DNA of 10,467 bases from NCBI GenBank assembly GCA_018894655.1, contig JAHIPE010000020.1, positions 1 through 10,467 on the forward strand, in the 5' to 3' direction. The DNA comes from Actinomycetota bacterium (lineage in GTDB: Bacteria > Actinomycetota > Geothermincolia > Fen-727 > Anoxymicrobiaceae). The notes under the pieces were generated by a model, which had not been told where the DNA came from, ran no database searches, and was given only the letters and a program-made list of their open reading frames with translations. The first letter of the stretch is position 1. The number at the start of each line of letters is the position of its first letter. A program made the translations under genes and the position numbers. Below are positions 6,392-10,467 of the stretch, in pieces.

Positions 6392-8347
6392 TCAGTCCTC
6401 CTGCAGTTCGGGGATGTTCTCGTAGTAGTCCAGCGCCTCGGGGTTCTTAAGGGCGTCCTTGTTCTTCACCGGCTCGCCCTCGATGACCTTCTTGACCGAT
6501 ATCTCGACCTTCTTCATGTTGATGGTGTAGGGAATATCGGGCACCGCGATTATCTTGGCCGGGACGTGCCGTGGGGACTCTTCGGACCGGATGCGCTTCT
6601 TAATCTTGTCCTTGAGCTCGTCGGTCAGCTCGCAGCCCGGCGCCATCTGTACGAACAGGATTACCCGGACATCGTTCTTCCAGTTCTGCCCCACCACGAT
6701 GCAGTCCTGTACCTCGTCTATGAGGTCCACCAGCCTGTATATCTCGGCGGTGCCGATTCGGACCCCCCCCGGGTTCAAGGTGGCGTCGGAGCGGCCGTAG
6801 ATGATCACGCCGCCTCTTTCGTTGATGAGTATGAAGTCTCCGTGCCTCCAGGCGTTCTCGTACTCATCGAAGTAAGCGCGATGGTACTTTGCGCCGTCCG
6901 GATCGTCCCAGAAGTAGATGGGCATGGAGGGGGACGGCGCCAAACAGACCAGCTCTCCCTGCTCGTTTATCACCGGGTTCCCCTCCGGGTCAAACGCCTC
7001 CACCTTCATCGCCAGTGCCCTGCACTGCAGCTCCCCGGAGTACACCGGCCCCATGGGATCCCCCAGGGCGAAACAGCCGTTGATATCCGACCCCCCGGAT
7101 ATCGAGGCAAGCTGAATGTCCGGCTTGACCTCCTGGTATATCCACTCGAACGCCTCCTCGGAGAGCGGTGACCCGGTGGAGAGAACGGACTTGAGAGATG
7201 ACAGGTCGTACTCCTCTCCGGGCTTCAACCCCTCCTTCATTAGTGCCGCCACGTACCCCGCGCTCGTTCCGAAAACCGTAAGTCCCACCTCCTGCGCCAT
7301 CTCCCACAGGACGCCGGGATCGGGGTAGAACGGGTTGCCGTCGTAGAGGACGAGCTCTGCGCCCACCGCCAGGGCGCTCACCAGCCAGTTCCACATCATC
7401 CACCCGCAGGTGGTGAAGTAGAAGATAGTGTCGTCCCTGGTCAGGTTGGTGTGGAGAACCAGTTCCTTCAGGTGGTGGATGAGGATACCCCCCGCGCTCT
7501 GCACCATGCACTTGGGGAGACCGGTGGTGCCGGAGGTGAACATGATGTAGAGGGGCTGGTCGAACGGAAGTTGCTCGAACTCGATCTCCAGGTTGTCCTC
7601 GCCCGACTTGAAGTCATCGAAGGGCACCGCGTCGCGGACGCCACTGATGTCCGGCTCCTCGTCGGTGTACGGGGTGACCACCACCTTCTCTATGGATGGG
7701 AGATCCTCGATGATGTCGGCCACGCGCTCGAGCGAGTCCAGCTTCCTGCCCTTGAAGAAGTAACCGTCGGCGACGAACAGTATCCTGGGCTTTATCTGGC
7801 CGAAGCGGTCCAGGACCCCCTTGATGCCGAAATCGGGCGAGCAGGAGGACCATACCGCCCCCATGCTGGTCGCGGCGAGCATCGCCACCACGGTCTGGGG
7901 CATGTTGGGCATGAAGCCGGCCACCCGGTCTCCCTTCTTCACGCCCGCGTCCCGGAGCGACTTTGCCACCCTGGCTACCTGATCGTACAGTTCGGCGTAG
8001 GTCATCCTCACCGTATCCCGGCCCTCCCCCTTGAAGATGAGCGCCACCTGGTCATCACGGAAGCGGAGGAGATTCTCGGCGAAGTTCAAGCGGGCGCCCG
8101 CAAACCAGCTCGCCCCCGGCATCTTCCCGACGTCGTCGATTACCTCCTCGTAGCCCGAGGACGCCTTGATGTCCACGAAATCCCATGTCGCCGCCCAGAA
8201 ATCGGGGATATTGTCGATCGACCACTGGTAGAGCTCGTCGTAGTCGGAGAAGTCCTTGTCGAATCTCCTGTTAACGTACTGTATAAAGCGGTACATATTG
8301 CTGCTCTTGACGCGCTCCTCTGAGGGCTTCCATAAGAGCTTGGCCAT
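6392..8347 (-). CDS. Acetoacetyl-CoA synthetase-like acyl-CoA ligase (AMP-forming)
   Basis: The protein has 651 residues, the standard length of acetoacetate--CoA ligases, which activate acetoacetate or related acids with ATP through an acyl-adenylate. The phosphate loop TSGTTGLPK is at 271-279, SGGSDI at 417-422 and GRSDATLNPGGVR at 518-530. RHVP is at 593-596, and catalytic Lys612 lies in YTINMKKVE. The N-terminal region with FDKDFSDYDELYQWS (28-43) is the ACAS_N-type domain. I chose ATG 8347, preceded by a G-rich site with GAGG next to it. The open frame runs on to 8560, but those 71 codons have no domain match and cross the probable mobile-element remnant. It is the first gene of the minus-strand group. 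Acetoacetate is the family's usual substrate; another 3-ketoacid or branched acid is possible. Confidence 0.92.
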   Translation of the reverse strand: MAKLLWKPSEERVKSSNMYRFIQYVNRRFDKDFSDYDELYQWSIDNIPDFWAATWDFVDIKASSGYEEVIDDVGKMPGASWFAGARLNFAENLLRFRDDQVALIFKGEGRDTVRMTYAELYDQVARVAKSLRDAGVKKGDRVAGFMPNMPQTVVAMLAATSMGAVWSSCSPDFGIKGVLDRFGQIKPRILFVADGYFFKGRKLDSLERVADIIEDLPSIEKVVVTPYTDEEPDISGVRDAVPFDDFKSGEDNLEIEFEQLPFDQPLYIMFTSGTTGLPKCMVQSAGGILIHHLKELVLHTNLTRDDTIFYFTTCGWMMWNWLVSALAVGAELVLYDGNPFYPDPGVLWEMAQEVGLTVFGTSAGYVAALMKEGLKPGEEYDLSSLKSVLSTGSPLSEEAFEWIYQEVKPDIQLASISGGSDINGCFALGDPMGPVYSGELQCRALAMKVEAFDPEGNPVINEQGELVCLAPSPSMPIYFWDDPDGAKYHRAYFDEYENAWRHGDFILINERGGVIIYGRSDATLNPGGVRIGTAEIYRLVDLIDEVQDCIVVGQNWKNDVRVILFVQMAPGCELTDELKDKIKKRIRSEESPRHVPAKIIAVPDIPYTINMKKVEISVKKVIEGEPVKNKDALKNPEALDYYENIPELQED

Positions 8348-8365
8348 CCTCGACCCCCCCTTTTC

Positions 8366-8395
8366 GTGGCAAACTGCTCCTCTGCCACATCTATA
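8366..8395 (-). promoter_or_regulatory. Candidate promoter/operator of the ligase-thiolase operon
   Basis: On the minus strand TATAGA (8395-8390) could be a -10 box; the -35 position (about 8413-8418) is poor. Directly downstream is a perfect inverted repeat, GTGGCA at 8366-8371 and TGCCAC at 8383-8388 with an 11-base spacer, between the promoter and ATG 8347. This placement suits a repressor site or a leader hairpin. Confidence 0.3.
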
Positions 8396-8419
8396 GTCTA
8401 CGGATTTTATCATAAAACC

Positions 8420-8459
8420 CCGCCCAAGACCTCTTCCTTCAGGTGGAGGATACGGGCGG
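8420..8459. other. Long symmetric imperfect hairpin (element end or terminator-like)
   Basis: Three stem blocks alternate with small symmetric internal loops: CCGCCC (8420-8425) with GGGCGG (8454-8459), CCTC (8430-8433) with GAGG (8446-8449), and CC with GG around the loop TTCA (8438-8441). On the minus strand the stem is followed by GGTTTTAT, so it could also end transcripts running toward the ligase gene. I read it mainly as the left-end hairpin of the IS200/IS605-like remnant. Confidence 0.5.
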
Positions 8460-8580
8460 TCTTTCTGTCCTTCTGGTGTAGTATAATATAGCCACAGGTA
8501 AGGCACCTTGAAAGACCAATATCGGGTTGTAACAAGAAGGTTGTTACGTAAAATTGGCAACCGGCACGTCGGTGTGAAAG

Positions 8581-8746
8581 AAGTTGAAAAGACTCATCAC
8601 GTTTAAGCCGACACCAACAAGTTTCGCTAGGTTGGGGACCAACCGAAGTAACGCCTGTGGAGAGGGAAGGGCTCAAGCGACCTCGCTGAAGCAGGAAAAG
8701 TTCGTTGTTGCTAAGCAATGAAGCCCCTTTCGTCAGGGAAGGGTAG
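8581..8746 (+). pseudogene. TnpB (IS605 OrfB) C-terminal remnant
   Basis: One frame reads ATSLKQEKFVVAKQ and stops at 8719-8721. A second reads GPTEVTPVE from 8636, is interrupted by TGA at 8687, and continues as NEAPFVREG to a TAG at 8744-8746. SLKQE, a PTEV-type stretch and an EAPxxREG-like ending are features I recognise from TnpB C-termini. Their splitting between two frames with internal stops indicates decay. Upstream frames (8460-8635) show no recognisable RuvC residues or paired CxxC zinc motifs. It lies on the opposite strand to the ligase gene. Confidence 0.45.
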
Positions 8747-8755
8747 TTCACCAGT

Positions 8756-8990
8756 AGTAAATAGTATGTCAATCGTCGTGGTTCCCGCAATGGCTTTCGC
8801 TAATTTAGTGGACTTTCTTTTCCAACCGAAACAAGCGTCGCCAGGCAGATCCCACGCCGTTTTACCGACTTCTGACCTCCGATAACCCTCATCCGCATGC
8901 CTGCGCTTTTTGCTTTTCGGGGTGACTTATGATAATTATTTGCTTCGGGTTAAAGACCCCCCGGCGATATCGACGGTTTCGGGCGCCGAA
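8756..8990. other. Intergenic DNA without recognised genes
   Basis: Between the mobile-element remnant and the next ribosome binding site I find no credible ORF, tRNA or repeat. It is richer in A and T than its surroundings near 8905-8955, which suggests a promoter region. Confidence 0.5.
8910..8936 (+). promoter_or_regulatory. Candidate promoter of the ATP-grasp operon
   Basis: TTGCTT at 8910-8915 and GATAAT at 8931-8936 are separated by 15 bases, short of the preferred 17. They lie in the most AT-rich stretch of the intergenic region, about 55 bases before the GAGGAGG ribosome binding site at 8992-8998. It is a weak call based only on sequence similarity to a sigma-70-type promoter. Confidence 0.3.
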
Positions 8991-9008
8991 TGAGGAGGTA
9001 TAGATACT

Positions 9009-9136
9009 TTGTATGAAAACCTGATCGACCAGACGGAATGGCAGGAAGAGTTAAGTCCACCCCTCCCCCCACCGACGAGGAGCTTCGGGCCTTGAGGGAG
9101 GAAGTAGACCCCGACGGATATATCATCGTGAGGTAA
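9009..9136 (+). pseudogene. Small acidic ORF with a frame break in a C run
   Basis: GAGGAGG at 8992-8998 is the best ribosome binding site in this region and stands 10 bases before TTG 9009. That frame reads YENLIDQTEWQEELSPP and ends at 9095. A second frame, open from after 9016 with an ATG at 9038, ends TDEELRALREEVDPDGYIIVR at TAA 9134-9136, only 6 bases before the ATP-grasp start. One additional C in the six-C run at 9065-9070 would join them into a 42-residue acidic protein. It may therefore be a real small gene split by a sequencing or assembly error, a true mutation, or a frameshift site. I do not recognise the product. The alternative is an ordinary 32-residue ORF from 9038, which lacks a ribosome binding site. 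Confidence 0.35.
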
Positions 9137-9142
9137 CAACCA

Positions 9143-9838
9143 ATGCCGATAGACCCGATTATCGAGAAAGCGCTGGAGAACGGGCAGGACGCCCTGTCGG
9201 AGCACGACTCCAAGGCCCTGCTGGAGAAGTACAGCGTGCCGGTGGCCCCGGGAATACTGGTCGAGACCGCCGAGGACGCCGCGCGGGCGGCGGGCGAGCT
9301 CGGGTACCCGGTTGTCCTCAAGGCATGCGGCTCCGAGATTACGCACAAGACCGAGCGTGACCTTGTGGCCGTGGGCGTAAGGGACGAGGCGGAGCTCCGC
9401 GAGGCGTTCGACAGGATAATCGTCAACCTGGGAAACGACCACTACGAGGGGGTCGTGGTCTACAGGCTGGTCCCCGGCGAGCGCGAGCTGGTTATCGGCC
9501 TCATCAGGGACCCCCAGTTCGGCCCCTGCGTGATGTTCGGGCTCGGTGGTATATTCACCGAGATTCTCAAGGACACCTCGTTCAGGGTCGCTCCCATCAC
9601 TGAAGCCGACGCGTTCCAGATGATGGAGGACATCAGGGCCAAAGACATACTGGGCCCGGTCCGTGGCAAGGCCCCCGCCGACAAGGAGAAACTGGCCCGG
9701 GCGCTTGTGGGCCTTGGCAAGTTGGGCCTGGAGCAGGATTATGTGGCCGAGGTCGATGTGAACCCGATTATCATCGAACCGGACGGGACACCGGTGGCGG
9801 TCGATGCGCTGGTGGTCCTGGCCCGTCCGGGCGATTAA
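9143..9838 (+). CDS. ATP-grasp subunit of ADP-forming acyl-CoA synthetase (beta-type)
   Basis: This 231-residue protein has the size of the separate beta subunit of ADP-forming acetyl/acyl-CoA synthetases, which couple acyl-CoA and ADP + Pi to acid, CoA and ATP, or run in reverse. YPVVLKACGSEITHKTE at 55-71 carries the ATP-binding Lys60 and the THKTE segment. The ATP-grasp core GLGGIFTE is at 133-140 and the metal-binding EVDVNPI at 203-209. The alpha subunit, which carries the CoA-binding and active-site His domains, is absent from the window, so it must be encoded elsewhere. The ribosome binding site (GAGGT, 9130-9134) overlaps the stop of the small upstream ORF, suggesting coupling. It could recover ATP from acyl-CoA produced by the neighbouring pathway, or activate its acid substrate. 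Confidence 0.88.
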   Translation: MPIDPIIEKALENGQDALSEHDSKALLEKYSVPVAPGILVETAEDAARAAGELGYPVVLKACGSEITHKTERDLVAVGVRDEAELREAFDRIIVNLGNDHYEGVVVYRLVPGERELVIGLIRDPQFGPCVMFGLGGIFTEILKDTSFRVAPITEADAFQMMEDIRAKDILGPVRGKAPADKEKLARALVGLGKLGLEQDYVAEVDVNPIIIEPDGTPVAVDALVVLARPGD

Positions 9839-9872
9839 CCGACCCATCGACTACACCGGGGAGAGCCGAGCG

Positions 9873-10467
9873 TTGAAATGGGCCGTTAGGATCGTCATAA
9901 TCCTGGTACTCACCTTCCTGGTGCTGTGGCTGGCCACGGAACTGTTTCTCCCATCGACCGCTTCCAGGTATATCAAGCGGGAGATCAGGGAGAGATACCC
10001 CCAGGCCGGGGAGGTCTCGGTATCGGTGGGGGCATTCCCCGCCATCAGGCTGGTGTTCAAGCAGTACGACCACCTGGAGATCGAGGCCGAACAGATAACC
10101 ATCGAGGGAATCCTCTTCTATTCCATCAAGCTCAGTAGCGACAGTTGGCCGGAAGCCACCTACCGGGCGACAATAGGGCCGGAAGAGATAGACCGCTTCT
10201 TCTCCGATACCGGCTCTTTCCTGGTAAATCCCAGGGCGGAGATACAGGGGGACGTCCTGCTCCTATCCGGCGGGGTGGAAGTCAGGTCCATGGTGGCCAG
10301 CGTCAACGCGACTGGAACGCTGCGGCCGGATGGGCAACGGGTCTTCTTCGTGCCCCGGACCATCGAGGGGGCCGGGGTGAAGGCGCCACAGAAGGCGATT
10401 GAAGCGGTGAAAGAGGCGATGCGCCTTACACCCGCTTATACCATTCGCGAGAACGTCCCGTTCACCA
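9873..10467 (+). CDS. DUF2993 (LmeA-like) membrane-anchored protein, 3' end missing
   Basis: The frame is open to the window end, giving 198 codons. I place the start at TTG 9873, with GGGGAGAG at 9858-9865 about 7 bases upstream; there is no in-frame ATG nearby. The product begins with a short basic stretch, then a hydrophobic helix (residues 5-26, rich in Val, Ile and Leu), so it is anchored in or exported across the membrane. The rest resembles DUF2993: an early SVSVGAFPAIRLVFKQYDHLEIEAEQITIEGI segment split here as SVSVGAFPAIRL (48-59) and HLEIEAEQITIEGI (66-79), followed by beta-rich repeats. LmeA-type proteins act in cell-envelope lipid handling in actinobacteria. It starts 35 bases after the ATP-grasp gene but is functionally unrelated to the acyl-CoA genes. 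Confidence 0.65.
   Translation, partial: MKWAVRIVIILVLTFLVLWLATELFLPSTASRYIKREIRERYPQAGEVSVSVGAFPAIRLVFKQYDHLEIEAEQITIEGILFYSIKLSSDSWPEATYRATIGPEEIDRFFSDTGSFLVNPRAEIQGDVLLLSGGVEVRSMVASVNATGTLRPDGQRVFFVPRTIEGAGVKAPQKAIEAVKEAMRLTPAYTIRENVPFT

Larger units (their letters stand above)
8405..8755 (+). mobile_element. Probable decayed IS200/IS605-type element
   Basis: A long imperfect hairpin lies near the left side (8420-8459) and a shorter one near the right (8725-8743), followed by GGTAGTTCAC. Between them are degraded codons typical of the C-terminal tail of TnpB. From experience, IS605-family right ends commonly read as a TnpB tail, a C-rich/G-rich hairpin, then a TAGTTCAC-like end. No Y1 transposase and no TnpB catalytic or zinc-finger region remain, so the element cannot be autonomous. 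Boundaries are approximate. The right-end/TnpB 3' region is also where guide (omega) RNA scaffolds arise, so a transcribed RNA is conceivable. The class assignment rests on motif recognition without alignment. Confidence 0.5.

Noticed and set aside
5580..7171. Plus-strand frames with a repeated 15-residue peptide
   Set aside because: The peptide repeat comes only from the 45-bp DNA repeat at 6227-6350, whose length is a multiple of three. The rest is antisense to the thiolase and ligase genes.
7451..8323. 290-codon plus-strand frame
   Set aside because: It is antisense to the N-terminal half of the acetoacetyl-CoA synthetase-like gene and shows no family motifs.
8348..8560. 71-residue N-terminal extension of the ligase
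   Set aside because: The extension has no domain match, crosses the probable mobile-element end and has no good ribosome binding site, whereas ATG 8347 gives the normal family length.

Overview
The window is GC-rich bacterial DNA that uses ATG, GTG and TTG starts and mostly purine-rich ribosome binding sites. Its last gene encodes a DUF2993/LmeA-like membrane-anchored protein, a family common in Actinomycetota. Together with the GC content this suggests, but does not prove, an actinobacterial genome. Nearly every other gene handles acyl-CoA thioesters.

Layout. Positions 18-185 hold a structured element bounded by long inverted repeats. A plus-strand operon follows (316-4425): short-chain dehydrogenase, acyl-CoA dehydrogenase, then the large (catalytic) and small (cobalamin-binding) subunits of a B12-dependent acyl-CoA mutase. 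A minus-strand operon converges on it with only 4 bases between stop codons: acetoacetyl-CoA synthetase-like ligase (8347-6392), thiolase (6122-4857) and a DUF35 zinc-ribbon/OB-fold partner (4852-4430). The 269-bp gap between ligase and thiolase carries three 45-bp tandem repeats, each with a hairpin, flanked by two other hairpins. From about 8405 to 8755 lies what looks like a decayed IS200/IS605-type element with a hairpin near each end and a TnpB C-terminal remnant. Next come a small ORF with a broken frame (9009-9136), an ATP-grasp subunit of an ADP-forming acyl-CoA synthetase (9143-9838) and the truncated DUF2993-like gene (9873 to the window end).

How the genes may work together. The two ligases can make CoA thioesters. 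The acyl-CoA dehydrogenase and short-chain dehydrogenase can carry out oxidation steps of beta-oxidation. The mutase rearranges a branched or linear acyl-CoA skeleton, and thiolase plus DUF35 cleaves or forms a 3-ketoacyl-CoA. This fits catabolism of a branched acid, ketone or similar compound, but the substrate cannot be read from the sequence.

The most notable observation is the mutase. At the positions that separate methylmalonyl-, isobutyryl- and 2-hydroxyisobutyryl-CoA mutases it has Phe81, Tyr202 and Asn242, a combination matching none of the classes I know. Asn242 replaces the otherwise conserved active-site His244 of methylmalonyl-CoA mutase. It may be a mutase with an undescribed substrate.
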